From: Arcuatula senhousia
Lineage: Eukaryota > Mollusca > Bivalvia > Mytilida > Mytilidae
Reading direction: 5' to 3'
Assembly: GCA_963971305.1 (NCBI GenBank)
Contig: OZ020306.1
Coordinates: 56,518,686 to 56,582,685 of the forward strand
DNA length: 64,000 bases
The notes under the pieces are model-generated. The model had not been told where the DNA came from. It worked only from the letters and a program-made list of their open reading frames with translations, and ran no database searches. Position numbers and translations under genes: made by a program. Every line of letters begins with the position of its first letter. Position 1 is the first letter of the stretch. Shown piece after piece: positions 1 to 12,300 of this stretch.

Positions 1-140
1 GTTTTAGTGTGCTAAAACAGTTTTTCCTAGTTATATTATGAGTTGATGTTGTCGATTTTGTGTTTCTTTGTGCTGTTCCTATTCATGTTTACTGGTTTTA
101 TTGCTTTCGACACTCTAATGGTGCCTCTTTGCTTCTTTAT
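1..140 (+). repeat. Decayed dispersed repeat, related to 3930-4110
   Basis: Shares gttgttgattt, ttttgtgtttc, gtttactggtttt and attggtacctctgcttct-like stretches with 3930-4110. It reads as a remnant of an abundant bivalve interspersed repeat. Positions 140-415 show nothing recognisable. Confidence 0.5.
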
Positions 141-414
141 TATTACCTCATCTTAAATTCAATGATGTTTTATGAAATGATCATAAATAATGAGATGTTG
201 AAAAAAAGTACATGTAACAACAGCTCACAAAAAGATGCCCTACTGCTTCATATTGGATTATGTCTTGTCACAAAAAAATTAAGTCCAATTATCTCTGCTG
301 ATGGATGCTACAGCTCAATGAAATCTTCATGCACATTGCCATATGATGTACTTCCTTCTTGCAGTTTCATCAAAATCCAGTCCTCATTTAGGAGTTACTG
401 TAATACGGTCTCCC

Positions 415-2440
415 ATTTATTATCCTATGCCGCAATGCGGAGCGAGGACATAGAAATGCTGGGCCTCCGTCTGTCCTTCCGTCCGTCCGTCCGCCACACT
501 TTTTGCAAGCGCTCTCAAGGCTACAAATTTGTCGGATTTTCATGAAATTTATACCAAATGTTTATATCACTAATACCTTGGTCAACTTCATAAATCAGCA
601 TTTTTCGAAAATTTTTGTAGGAGTTATGGGACTTTGACCATAAAAAAGACTTTTTGTTTGGCAAAACAGACCTTGTAAGTGCTCTCATCCCTACAGATGT
701 TGACTGATTTTCATGAAATTTATACCAAATGTTTATATCACTAATACCTTGATTAAGTTTAACAATCAGCATTTTTCGATAATTTTTGTAGGAGTTTCAG
801 GACTTTGACAATAAAAACGACTCTGTTTTTTTTTTGCAAAACAGACCTTGTAAGCCCTCTCATCCCTACAGATGTTGATGGAATTTCTTGAAATTTATAC
901 AAAATGTTGATATTACTAATATTTTAGTCAAAATTGACAATCAGCATTTTTTGATAATATTTGTAGGAGTAATGGGACTGTTAATCTGTTTTTTTTTAGC
1001 TCACCTGGCCAAAGGCCATGTGAGCTATTGCCATCACTTGGCGTCCGTCGTCGTCGTCGTCCGTCGTCGTCGTCCGTCGTCGTCGTTAACTTTTCTTCAA
1101 ACTTCTTCTCCTCTGAAACGGCTGCACAGATTCAAACCAAATTTGGTCTGGTGGTACTTTAGGGTATCCCCCACAGAACTGATGTGGGGATTTTTGATTC
1201 GTTGAAAAACATGGCCGCCGTTGCTAAAAATAGACCAGGGGGGTCAGACTACTGTTTTTGTCTTGTAAATCAAAAAGTATAAGAGATAGATGAAATCTGA
1301 TGCCACGCTACTGCTTCAGCATCAAAAGCTCTACAAAAGTCCCCATTGAGTCGAAGTTGTCAGATGACCCCTTATGGGAGTTACGGCCCCTTAAAGGTGA
1401 AAAATAGCATTTTTTCATGTTTTTGGCCTATGAAATGAAAACTATTGCAGATAGAGAGAAGCTGTTGCTTGCTTAAATGTTCAGCTCATTTAGCTCTACA
1501 AAAGTCTCCATAAGGTCAAAGTTGTCAGATGACCCCTTATAGGGGTTATGGCCCCTTAAAGGCAAAAAATAGAGTTTTTGGCCTATAGAATGAAAACTAT
1601 TGCAGATAGAGAAAAGATGTTGCTTGCTTAAATGTTCAGCTCGTTTAGCTCTACACAAGCCTCCATAGGGTCGAAGTTGTCAGATGACCCCTTATAGGGG
1701 TTACGGCCCCTTAAAGGCAAAAAATAGTGTTTTTGGCCTATAGAATGAAAACTATAGCAGATAGAGAAAAGCTGTTGCTTGCTTAAATGTTCAGCTCATT
1801 TAGCTCTACAAAAGTCTCCATAGGGTCAAAGTTGTCAGATGACCCCTTATAGGGGTTATGGCCCCTTAAAGGCATAAAATAGTGTTTTTGGCCTATGGAA
1901 TGAAAACTATTGCAGATAGAGAAAAGTTGTTGCTTTCTTAAATGTTCAGCTCATTTTGCTCTACAAAAGTTTCCATAGGGTCAAAGTTGCCAGATGACCC
2001 CTTATAGTGGTTACGGCCCCTTAAAGGCAAAAAATAGTGTTTTTGGCCTAAAGAAAGAAAACTTTTGCAGATAGAGAAAAGATGTTGCTTGCTTAAATGT
2101 TTAGCTTAATTAGCTCTACAAAAGCCTCCATAGGGTCGAAGTTGTCAGATGACCCCTTTAAGGGGTTATGGCCCTTTAAAGGTGAAAGATAGTGTTTTTT
2201 TGCTTTGGAATGAAAACTATTGCAGATAGAGAAAAGCTTTTTATTGCTTAAACATTCAGCTCATTTAGCTATACAAAAGTCTTCAAAGGGTTGACATTAA
2301 GACCAGGTGAGCGATTCAGGCTCCTGGGAGCCTCTTGTTTTTTGAAACCAGACCTTATAAGCGCTCTCATCCCTACAGATGTTGACGGATTTTCATGAAA
2401 TTTATACCAAATGTTTAAACCACTAATACCTTGGTCAAGA
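415..2440 (+). mobile_element. HINE-like element with CGTCCGTC block and ~165-bp modules (interrupted)
   Basis: Head around 428-465 (tgcggagcgaggacatagaa), then (CCGT)n at 470-492, then modules containing tttcatgaaatttatacca and tttttgtaggagt at about 530, 705, 890 and 2395. The element is split at 998-2337 by a second element of another family, after which the same module resumes (cagaccttataagcgctctc). No clear tail is seen; it fades out near 2440. Positions 2441-2690 hold nothing I recognise. Confidence 0.7.
998..2337 (+). mobile_element. AGCTCACC-family HINE-like element, copy 1
   Basis: Head hairpin AGCTCACCTGG ... CCATGTGAGCT, a (GTC)n/(CGTC)n block, a lead module, then about six ~155-bp modules (attgcagatagagaaaag ... 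ttcagctcatttagctctac ... gttgtcagatgacccctt). The tail is ACCAGGTGAGC (inverse of the head arm) followed by hairpin AGGCTCCTGGGAGCCT and CTTG, then TTT. It sits in a T-run of the surrounding element. Confidence 0.85.
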
Positions 2441-2689
2441 CTACATAAACAGATTCACAACAGCTCAGTTTAGAGAAAAAGACAAAACAGTCAATGCTAA
2501 CTTCTGAAATTATAAAAGTACAAAACCCTAATTAAGATTAGATGGATGCACAACTAACCAGGACTTGCAATACATAAAGTTTTAAGGAATTTCTGTTGAA
2601 TAAAGTGTCCAATCTGAATTTGAAAAATCAAACCTTTTACCTGAAGGCTATTTAGAAATGACTTTTGACCTGTATTTGGTTAAAAACAA

Positions 2690-2945
2690 CATACCTTGAA
2701 AATTTATTGAAACTGACCTAAGACTTCATATTTAAGATATTTTGGTTTCATTATAATTCCTGGGGTATCAATTAAATTTTTGTAATCTTTAAGGGTGGCT
2801 TTGATCCATGAAATTTGATACTCCAGGAAAGGAAAATTTAAAATTGGTCTGAATGCTGAAGACTTCAGGACCAGGAATTTAAGAATCCACGAACTGAGAT
2901 ATTTTTTCACCGTATCACGAAAATTGGTACCCACAATATGTCTTC
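2690..2945. repeat. Palindromic CGTGG-type MITE, copy 1
   Basis: A decayed ~200-bp element, recurring at 13497-13700, 42640-42780, 52690-52890 and 54215-54430. Copies share an outer actgtggtttcatt / aatgaatccacagt inverted pair, an inner ggggtatcaattttcgtgg / cacgaaaattggtaccca pair, and a central ccacgaaatttgatatcc. No coding capacity. Confidence 0.7.
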
Positions 2946-2966
2946 AAACTGACCTCAGCGTTTTTG

Positions 2967-3668
2967 TCCCCCCTGCGCAACGCGGAGCGGGGACATAGAA
3001 ATGCTGGGTGTCTGTCCGTCACACTTTTTCTCATACATGTCATAACAGATTTCTCAGCTATTATTAATCCTAAGCTTTTGATATTTGGTATGCAGCTTCA
3101 GGTAGGGGTCTCATATAGTGGAATGTGTTTTCAGGTCTGATGCTTACCTACATCTGTTAAATGAGCTGACTTAAAAATTTTGAGGGTCAAAAATGGAAAT
3201 TTTTTCATAACAGATTTCTCAGCTATTTATCCTACGCTTTTGATATTTGATACGCAGCTTCAGGTAGGGGCCATCTGGTGGGATGCGTTTTAAGGTCTGT
3301 CACTTACCTACTTCCTGTTTTACGAGCCGACTGAATTTTTTTAGGATCAAAAATGGAAAATTTAGATTTTTTAGCTCTTATTAATCCTAGACTTTTGATA
3401 TTTGGTATGCAGCTTCAGTTGGGAGTCTCATATGGTGGGATGCATTTTTAAGTCTGTCACTTACCTACTTCCTGTTTAACAAGCAGACTTAGAATTTTTT
3501 TAGTGTCAAAAATGGAAAATTTTTGGTAACCAATTTCTTAGCTACTATTAATCCTAGGCTTTTGATATTTGTGATGCAGCCTCAGGAAGGGGTCTTATAT
3601 CGGAGATGCGTTTTCAGGTCTGTCGCTTACCTACATCCTGTTAAGCGAGTGGACTGGTAGTGTTCTTG
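2967..3668 (+). mobile_element. HINE-like element with GCGGAGCGGGGAC head
   Basis: The head hairpin GTCCCCCCTGCGCAACGC / GCGGAGCGGGGAC starts here, followed by tgtctgtccgtcac and about four ~165-bp modules (cagatttctcagctatt ... cttttgatatttggtatgcagc ... ggtctgtcacttacctac). It ends GTGTTCTTG before TTT. Positions 3669-3925 hold nothing I recognise. Confidence 0.75.
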
Positions 3669-3924
3669 TTTAAAGCAGTCCTGCCACATGATTAGGGGTA
3701 AGACGGAGGTTACTGCTTGAGCCCCATTTTAATTATGTTACGGAAGACATCATGCACTTATAGACAAATAAAGGATTTCGATCTCTCAGATTAGTGCAGA
3801 TGTTGGTTTGTCATAGGTTTTTGTTTTGTCTTCCTTTACCGGATTTGACACGCTAAATGGACTATTGGCAACGCGACGCGTGTGCTATAGCAAGCAGGAA
3901 CTGCTTACTCTTCCAGAGCATCTG

Positions 3925-4110
3925 AGTTCAATCTTGTTTCGACTGGAGTTCATGTTGTTGATTGATATTCAGTAATTTTGTGTTTCAATGTTTTACATGT
4001 TGTCTGTTTTTGTCCCGTTCTTGTTGGTGTTTACTGGTTTTGTCACTGCCCTTTCGGACTTTTGACATTCAGATACCCCATTGGTACCTCTGCTTCTTAG
4101 AGACTGACAG
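3925..4110 (+). repeat. Dispersed bivalve-type repeat remnant
   Basis: Related to 1-140 (ttcatgttgttgattgatat ... gttggtgtttactggtttt ... attggtacctctgcttct). It resembles a very common mytilid interspersed sequence as I recall it; no ends can be placed. Confidence 0.45.
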
Positions 4111-4312
4111 TTTGTCAAGACCTGCTACATGCACATTATTTGTGGATACAGGCAAAAAATGATGCCACAACAAATCTTTTTTTTTTAAAAATCAATGACC
4201 CATGAAGTTGATTTGATGCATATAATTTAATTTATTACTGTTTTTTCATGACAGGTGTATAAAGATTTATAATGATACATGTGCACATGTCCAATTTCCC
4301 TTCATTCTAATA

Positions 4313-5819
4313 GTTTTTGTCTGGCCTGGAACTTGGTATGCAGCAATGCCCTAGTAGCTTAATCAGCATTGTAACATCCCACTATAACCTCGACCTTAAT
4401 TTTACAGTGACCAATTATTTTCAATACAGAATAATTCTTATATCTCAAGAATTATCAGCCTTAGATACATGAAACTTGGTTTGCTTATACATTAAGTGCT
4501 AGACTATTACAGTGGTATCCTATTTTTTACTTTGACGATGCAGAGAAACTCTTACATTTTACAGAGGTGCTTTTAGCAATGTTGGTAGTATAAATTTGAA
4601 AATTCCTTATACATTTGTAATTTCAGCACTAAGACCTGCTTAGTATACCCCCACTCAACATTCAGTAAACAGAAAATAGATGACCTAATGACATGGAAAT
4701 GAGAGGCACAGTACAACTCATGATGCTTAAGATGTGTACCAAAAACAAGGGGTTGCACTAAGTTGTGCTATTCTAAGCATACCCCCACTCCACCATTCAG
4801 AAAACAGGAAGTAGATGACCGACTGACCTGGAAAGGAGAGGCACAATACAATTCATTATGTTAAGCTGTATACCAAATTTGAAATCAATCCCTTCTGTAA
4901 AAGCTGAGAAATCTGTTACGAAAAATTGTCTATTTTTGACCCATTAAAAGTCCAAGTTGGCTCGGAAAACAGGAAGTAGATGATGGACTGACCTGGAAAG
5001 GGAAGGCACGGTATAACTAATCATGCTGAAGCTGTGTACTAAATTTGAAATCAATCCATCCAGTAGAAGCTGAGAAATCTGTTACGAAAAATTTCACATT
5101 TCAAATTTTTCACCCTAAAAAAGTCTAAGTCGGCTAAGAAAACAGGAAGTAGATGATGGACTGACCTGGAAAGGGGAGGCATGGTGTAACTCATCATGCC
5201 GAAGCTGTGTACCAAATTTGAAACCAATCCATCCAGTAGAAGCAGAGAAATTGACCCGGACAGACGGACAAGGTGATTGCAATATAGCCCCCTCTCTTAC
5301 GAGTGGGGGTATAAAATCAATCTCTTTAGCATGTTAAGTAGAAACTGAGAACTATGTTACAAAAATTTCCCATTTTTGACCATTAAAATAGTCTAAGTCA
5401 GCTCAAAAAGCAGGAAGAAGATGGCCTCCTGACCTGGAAAGGGGGGCCACGGTACAACTCATCATGTTAAAGCTGTGTACCAAATTTGAAATCAATCCCT
5501 TTATTAGAAGCTAAGAAATCTGTTACAAAACTTTCCAATTTTATAGCCTTAAAATGTCTATGTCAGCTCAGATAATAGAAAATAGTCGGCTGACTGAGCT
5601 GGAAAGGGAAGGAATGGAACATCTGATCATGCTAAAGCTGTGTACTAAATTTGAAATCAATCCCTTCATTAGAAGCTGAGAAATTGTACTGGATGGACTG
5701 ACAGACAGATACAAGGACAAGATGATTGCAATATAGCCAGCCCCTCTCATGAGTGGGGGTATAATTTATAATTTCTGGTGGTGTTGGCAGGGCAAGATGT
5801 ACTTTAGTGTCAACTCTTG
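4313..5819 (+). mobile_element. Old GTCTCGCC-family element, hosting nested ACCCCCACTC-family copies
   Basis: The left part has family modules (gaacttggtatgcagcaatg ... ttatatctcaagaattatc). The right end keeps the family tail (ggtgttggcagggcaagatg, actttagtgtcaactcttg) ending CTTG before TTC at 5819. Between them, from about 4612 to 5763, lie two copies of another family, one nested in the other. Confidence 0.7.
4612..5763 (-). mobile_element. ACCCCCACTC-family element with a second copy (4747-5313) nested inside
   Basis: Read on the minus strand, each copy has head TATACCCCCACTC..GAG.GGGGGC, (GTCC)n, ~165-bp modules (agatttctcagcttctac ... ttcaaatttggtacacagct ... tgatgagttgtaccgtg), and tail GAGTGGGGGTATGCTTAGCAC with hairpin GCAC GACTTA GTGC, ending CCCCTTG. 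The inner copy interrupts the outer one at a gtgtaccaaa site. Confidence 0.75.
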
Positions 5820-6138
5820 TTCAATCAACATAATTAACATGATTAAAGCTATTGAATAATTTATAAAATAATCTAAAAATAACAATCTAACAACTTATAG
5901 AGTTAAAATGACTGGTCCTTTGGATTGTTGCAGACTGACTCCTTTTCTAGTTAAATCAATTGCACATAACATCCGATGTCATCATGTCAGTAGTATTCAG
6001 CTGCCTTAATATGTCCTGCAAATCTGGCCATCATCATTGAAGAATCATCTCCCTTCCTTAACCTTCTCATAACCACTCACTCCAATGTATGGAGAACCTC
6101 CATCTTAGACTTTTCTCCAGCATACTGCATAAGATGGC
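5820..6138. other. BUD13 3' flank, no further feature seen
   Basis: AT-rich sequence downstream of the BUD13 stop; probably holds its 3' UTR. I see no canonical polyadenylation hexamer on the minus strand and no repeat. Confidence 0.4.
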
Positions 6139-6314
6139 TCACATATCTTCAACACTCCATTTGTACGCAGCATCTGCTGTAGCCTTTTTGTTTGAGATAC
6201 TGGAGAAGTACTTGGCTTCAAATCCTGTGGACCTGTCCACACCGTCCCATCTATAACCTGGCTGAAGGCCAAATCTATTTGGTGGGGGTGGTGGACCCTT
6301 GTACTTTGGCAATT
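6139..6314 (-). CDS. BUD13: BUD13 coding exon 6 (C-terminus, stop)
   Basis: Acceptor tttttgtag|AATTGCC. Encodes ELPKYKGPPPPPNRFGLQPGYRWDGVDRSTGFEAKYFSSISNKKA...YKWSVEDM and stops at 6139-6141. This is the most conserved part of the family and holds the Snu17-binding Trp motif. No canonical AATAAA was seen in the 300 bases downstream. Confidence 0.95.
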
Positions 6315-9300
6315 CTACAAAAAAATATAAAACTATAATAAGTCGTGATAGTGAAAAACAACTTTTATATACTCTCAGTTTGACTCTGATGAGTCTTGAA
6401 TAGACCAAAAACGCATCAGGCATAGCAAAATTTATTGTCTGGGACTCTTTTATTAATATTTAAATATAAATATAGAGCATCTACTGGTCACAGAGTAGAT
6501 AACAAAGCCACATGATTTTTATAATTTATTTTGAAATTATTTAGATAGTCAGACCGAATATAACACCTGATCTTTAAATAGGAAGGAATGGCATTTAAAA
6601 TGAGCCATTCATTGCAAGACAATTTTACAGAAAAATAGCAAAATAGTTGGCAACATGCAGACAACTGCTTTTGAATAAATAGGTGAAAACTTCTTTCTGA
6701 TCAATAATTTTTATGGATTTAACTGAAAAAGTATTGCCCCAAACAGCTGTTACAAAATAATCATTTGCTGTCAATCTAGTTCAAACATTGCATCTCTTAG
6801 TATTTAATGGAAGATGTACTGATACAGTTACTGTGTTTTTAACTGATTTTTAAAGACAAATCTTCAAAAATACTCACGAATGGTTTATGAACTTAACTTT
6901 TTGACACATACAAACAAGAGGCTCCCAGGAGCCTGAATCGCTCACCTGACATATGTGCCTGTAGTAAAGGCTATTAGGCAAAATCTATTTGACATTGAAA
7001 GGGTTATAAGTTTAATAAGTGGACCATCTGAAAATATGGTGGATCTTAAGGTGCTGATCACTTTTATCTCAATTAAAATTCAAAAATCTGTCACCCTTTT
7101 TGAGTTATTAGCAAAAAAATGCAGTTTAACCCAATGTTCTATTTTTAGCCACAGCGGCCATGTTTTACAACCAATCAAATATCCCCACATCAGTTCTTTA
7201 CACCTAATGCTAATAAACAACAATACCAAGTTTGGTTCCAATTTGACTTTAAGTGTCAGAGGAGTTAATAATTTCAATGTAATGAGGAAATGCTTCTAAA
7301 AGCTCAATTTTGACATTCTATTTGTTTGTTTGTTTGTTGTTTGTTTTATGTCCAGTCAACAATATTTCAGTCATAATCAGGACAAGAACTAATTGAATAA
7401 ACAAATTGAATTGTGTAGACCCACCCAGGAAACAGCACCCATAACACAGACCCATGCATGTCATGCGAAAAAGGGCCAATGTACGACCACAAACCAGAAG
7501 GAAAACGAACCAACTCACAAGACAGGCCAATGTATCCTCAACGCACCATGGGCCAATGCACCCAGAAAGCGACGAAATCCCTCCCCAAAAACTTCACACA
7601 ATCTGGAACCCTTACCTATGGTGACCAACAATGAAGAACACTTACCTGAAATGAGGTCATACTAGTTAGAACACTTACCTACGTGGAATATAGACAACCC
7701 TTACCCGATTTCACATGATCAACCCTTATCTGTCGAAAATACAATGATGAATCCTGATTGGACCTACACATACTGAAAGAAAAACGTGGGGGTGGGGTGG
7801 GAAACAAAGGAACTGTAAATTTTGAAGACCACTGGAAAAGGGGAGTGATGGGTAGGGGCAGAAAATTTAGCCTATGTGGTGCACTATTTGGCGGTCCACA
7901 AAGGGATCTTTTACGTGCATGAAGCGTGGCCCTCTCCACACACATTGGCCCACTATGGTTTGCGGTCAGGTTTTCCGCATTATAGCCTGACGACCCCGGC
8001 ATTCATTATGACAGGGCTGCCCCATTCTACCACCTGGAGCACACATCCCAGTCGCTTTATGGGCTAAGCGGCCTGACCCCGATGCCAGGTTTTTTTACGT
8101 TCTAAGGGCAATAACTCCTCGAAGGAAAGGTTGTACAACGTTGACCCTATTACATATTTTGTAGATCTTGATGTGCTTAACAATATGCAATTTAAATTTC
8201 TCAAATATCTTGTATAGTTTTCAAGATATTGAGCTAAACAGGTGCAAAATTTACCAAAAATCCACAAAAAGGGCAATAACTCCTAAATGGGTCGTTGGAT
8301 TCTCTTCAAAATTTCAGAGCTGGTAGATCTTCAGGTGCTGATCACTTTTCTTCCCGATCAAAATTTTAAAATCTGTCACCGTTTTTGAGTTATTTGCAAA
8401 AAAATGCCATTTACCCCTATGTTCTATTTTTAGCCACAGCGGCCATGTTTTACAACCAAGCAAAAATCCCCAAATCAGTTCTATACACCTAATGCTAATA
8501 AACAACTATACCATGTTTGGTTCCAATTGGACTTGAAGTGTCAGAGGAGTTAACGTTTTCAATGTAATGAGGAAATGCTGTTAAAATGCTCAATTTTGAC
8601 GTTCTAAGGACAATAACTCCTAAAAGGAAAGGTTGTACAACGTTGACCCTATTACATATTTTGTAGATCTTGATGAGCTTAACAATATGCAATTTAAATT
8701 TCTCAAATATCTTGTATAGTTTTCAAGATATTGAGCTAAACAGGTGCAAAATTTGCAAAAAATCCACAAAAAGGGCAATAACTCCTACATGGGTTGTTGG
8801 ATTTTCTTCAAAATTTCAGGGTAGGTAAATCTTGAGGTGCTGATCACTTTTATTCAGCCAGAATTTTGATATCTGTAGCCGTTTTTGAGTTATTTGCAAA
8901 AAAACTGATAGTTACTCCTATGTTCTATTTTTAGCCACGGCTGCCATGTTTTTTTTTTTAAATCAAAAATCCAAACGACAGTTTTGTAGGCCATACCCTA
9001 AATATCAACTACACCAAGTTTGGTTTCAATTGGACTTATGGTGTCAGAGGAGTTAACATTTGAAAAAGTTTATGGACGGACGACGGACGGACGACGGACG
9101 AGGGACGACGGACGCCAAGTGACGCCAATAGCTCACATGACCCTTCGGGTCAGGTGAGCTAATAAATATATTTTTGTTAATTTTTTAATCAATTCAAAAA
9201 AGAAATATAACTGAAAGAATGTATGTATTTGAATGTCAATGAAACTAAAATGATAAAGGGAATATCACTATTCTTTAACCTTTTGTGTTTTTCTTTTCTT

Positions 9301-12300
9301 TGGATTTCTTTTTCTTTATAAAGTTAAGCATTGGGTCCTCGGCCCTTTCCATATCTCTCATCTGTTTATCCAGGTCCTGGTCGTCTTTAGACCTCGCCAG
9401 GGGTTTACTCATCTCGTATAAGTGTTCCTGTACATTTCTTTGTTGCTGTTCTTGTTGTTTCAGACTGTAAAGAAATAAAACTAAGTCATAAATTTTTTTC
9501 TGGGACTGAATGAGACGTGGAAACCAGACGCCAGTGGTCTTCTCAGAAGGCTTGGTAAGGCTTGAAAAGGGCGGGTGGTTCCCTGTAAATATTTCATCAA
9601 ATATCCTGTATCCTGAAAAGTGTTTTCCAGTATCCCATATCCATATAAATAAAATGGACTTAAATATCCAATATCCCAGTATGTTTTGCCTCGATCATTC
9701 CTTATCCCACGAAGAAAATGTGTGAATTAAAGTTTGTTTTTGCCTACAAAAACAATGTCTCCCCCCGTTTCCGCAAAAAGTTCTAAGTTTAAAGGGCCAT
9801 TTCTCCCACAAAAATTATGATCAAAACTTCCTGTTCATATGCACAACTACATATGGTGTCTTTCCTATTTACCATGTTTCATTGAATTCCGTTCAGTAGT
9901 TTCAGAGGAGTTGCACTGACAAGATGATAAATGAGGATTTTAAGCAATTTTATAAGTTCAAAGGGCAATAACTCCCACTCAAAGGATGAGAGGCAATAAG
10001 ACCCCTTTTTGGCCCAAGATTTACCATGAAACTATAACTGGGCCAACAGATGTTTTATGTTGCTGAGGCACTGAACTAATATTGGGCTTCAAGAAAATGA
10101 TAAGCTTTTCCCATACCAGTCTAGTTATCATGCCAATGAATAAGCTCAAAAACCTATCTTTTTAGGAAATTGTCCTATTGATTTTTGCTGTTTTCCATAC
10201 ATTTCTTTGTTTGGTAAAATGTGGGAGCATCTGAACAACAACTTTATATTTGGTGAAAATGTGTAAAAAGATGTAATACATCATTTCTGAAAGTTTGAAG
10301 TTGTTGTTTTCATGCGCCGGGGGGGATATTAACTAAAGGAAAATATGCACTAAAAACATTCAAAATTGCAGATTTTCTCAATTTTTCAAAAAAGACAGCT
10401 CATTTTGATGTCACAATGACGTCATAATGAGAGAAAAAGAAAATGGTCTTATTTGATATATTTCCTTTGTAGACACATTAAAGTTAATATTTCCCATAAA
10501 AATCATATTATTTTAAACAACTTCATTTTATTGGGCAAAATATAGGCCTTATTGCCACAAATCCTTTGAGGATAAAAATTTTCTGGTAATATGCACAACT
10601 ATATATGGTGTCCTTCCTATATATCAAGTTTCATTGAATTCAGTTCAGTAGTTTCAGAGGAGTTGCGCTGACAAGATGATAAACAAGAGGCTCCCAGGAG
10701 CCTGAATCGCTCACCTGGTCTTAAGTCAACCCTATACATTTTAGGGGCCATAACCACTATAAGGGGTTATCTGACAGCTTCGACCCTAAGAAAACTTTTG
10801 TAGAGCTAAATGAACTGAACATTTAAGCAAGCAACAGCTTTTCTCTATCTGCTATAGTTTTCATTCTATAGGCCAAAAAACATGAAAAAACGTTATTTTT
10901 GGGGCCGTAACCCCTATATGGAGTCATCTGACAACTTTGACCCTATGAAAACTTTTGTAGAGCTTTATGAGCTGAACATTTAAGCAAGCAACAGCTTCTC
11001 TTTATCTACTTTAGTTTTCATTCACTAAGCCAAAAACATGAAAAAACATTATTTTAGGGGCTGTAACCCCTATTAGGGGTCATCTGACAAATTTGACCCT
11101 ATGAAAACTTTTGTAGAGCCAAATGAACTGAACATTTAAGCAACAGCTTTTCTCTATCTGCTATAGTTTTCATTCTATAGGCCAAAAACATGAAAAAACT
11201 TCATTTTACGGGGCGTTACCCCTATAAGGGGTCATCTGACAACTTTGATCCTATGAAGACTTTTGTAGAGCTTCATGGTAGGAAATTCGCTGAAAAAGTA
11301 ACCAGCCCTGAATTGAAATTTTACCTGTTTTTGCTATATAGCCAGTCAAATTTTCATGAATTTTCGCTTGCCCTGTCCAAAAGTTACCAGTCTCGGGCTG
11401 GTGGGCAGGCTGTTATTTCCAATTCTGAGAGCTTAATGAGCTGAACATTTAAGCAAGCAACAGCTTCTCTCTATCTGCTATAGTTTTCATTCCATAGGCC
11501 AAAAATATGAAAAATGTTATTTTAGGGGCTGTAACCCCTATACGGGGTCATCTGACAACTTCAACCCTATAGAGAGTCTCAGACTTTTGTAGAGCTAAAT
11601 GGGCTGAACATTTAAGCAAGCAACAACTTTTCTCTATCTGTAATAGTTTTCATTCTGTAGGCCAAAAACATGAAAAAAGCTATTTTTCACCTTTAAGGGG
11701 CCGTAACTCCTATAACGGGTCATCTGACAACTTCGACCCAATGAAGACTTTTGTAGAGCTTTTGATGCTGAAGCAGCAACGTGGCATCAGATTTCATCTA
11801 TCTCTGATACATTTTGATTTACAAGCCTAAGACAGTAGTCTGACCCACCTGGTCTATTTTTAGTAACAGCAGTCATGTTGTTTGGACTGCGGTCACCATT
11901 TGTGCAATCTTGGTATAGAACATCCCATAGATGAAGTGTGCAAAGTTTCAAAGCAATTGCTTCAGTTGTTTCAGAGGAGAAGATTTTCAAAGAAAAGTTA
12001 ACGACAGACAACAACAACGATGACCAATGCAAGTGATGGCAATAGCTCACCTGGACAGTCCAGGTGAGCTAATGAGGATTTTCAACAAATTCCTAAGTTC
12101 AAATGGCCATAACTCCCACAAAAATTTGAGAATCGAAATTTCCTGATAATATGCACAACTACATATGGTGTAATTCCTACATACCAAGTTTCATTGAATT
12201 CGGTTAAGTAGTTTCAGAGGAGTTGCGCTGACAAGATGATAAATGAGGATTTTCAGCAATTTTCTAAGTTCAAAGGGCCATAACTCCCACAAAAATTTGA

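Noticed and set aside
60..545. A 161-codon ORF at the window start
   Set aside because: Runs through unrelated repeat remnants and a (CCGT)n head block; no homology, domain or splice context.
7393..8067. Overlapping ORFs of 60-107 codons in BUD13 intron 5
   Set aside because: They lie in the 776-bp retro-insertion flanked by an 8-bp duplication; none shows a domain.
9979..10569. Coding transposon between TCAAAGGAT ends
   Set aside because: No ORF of useful length in the 591 bp; treated as a non-autonomous element.
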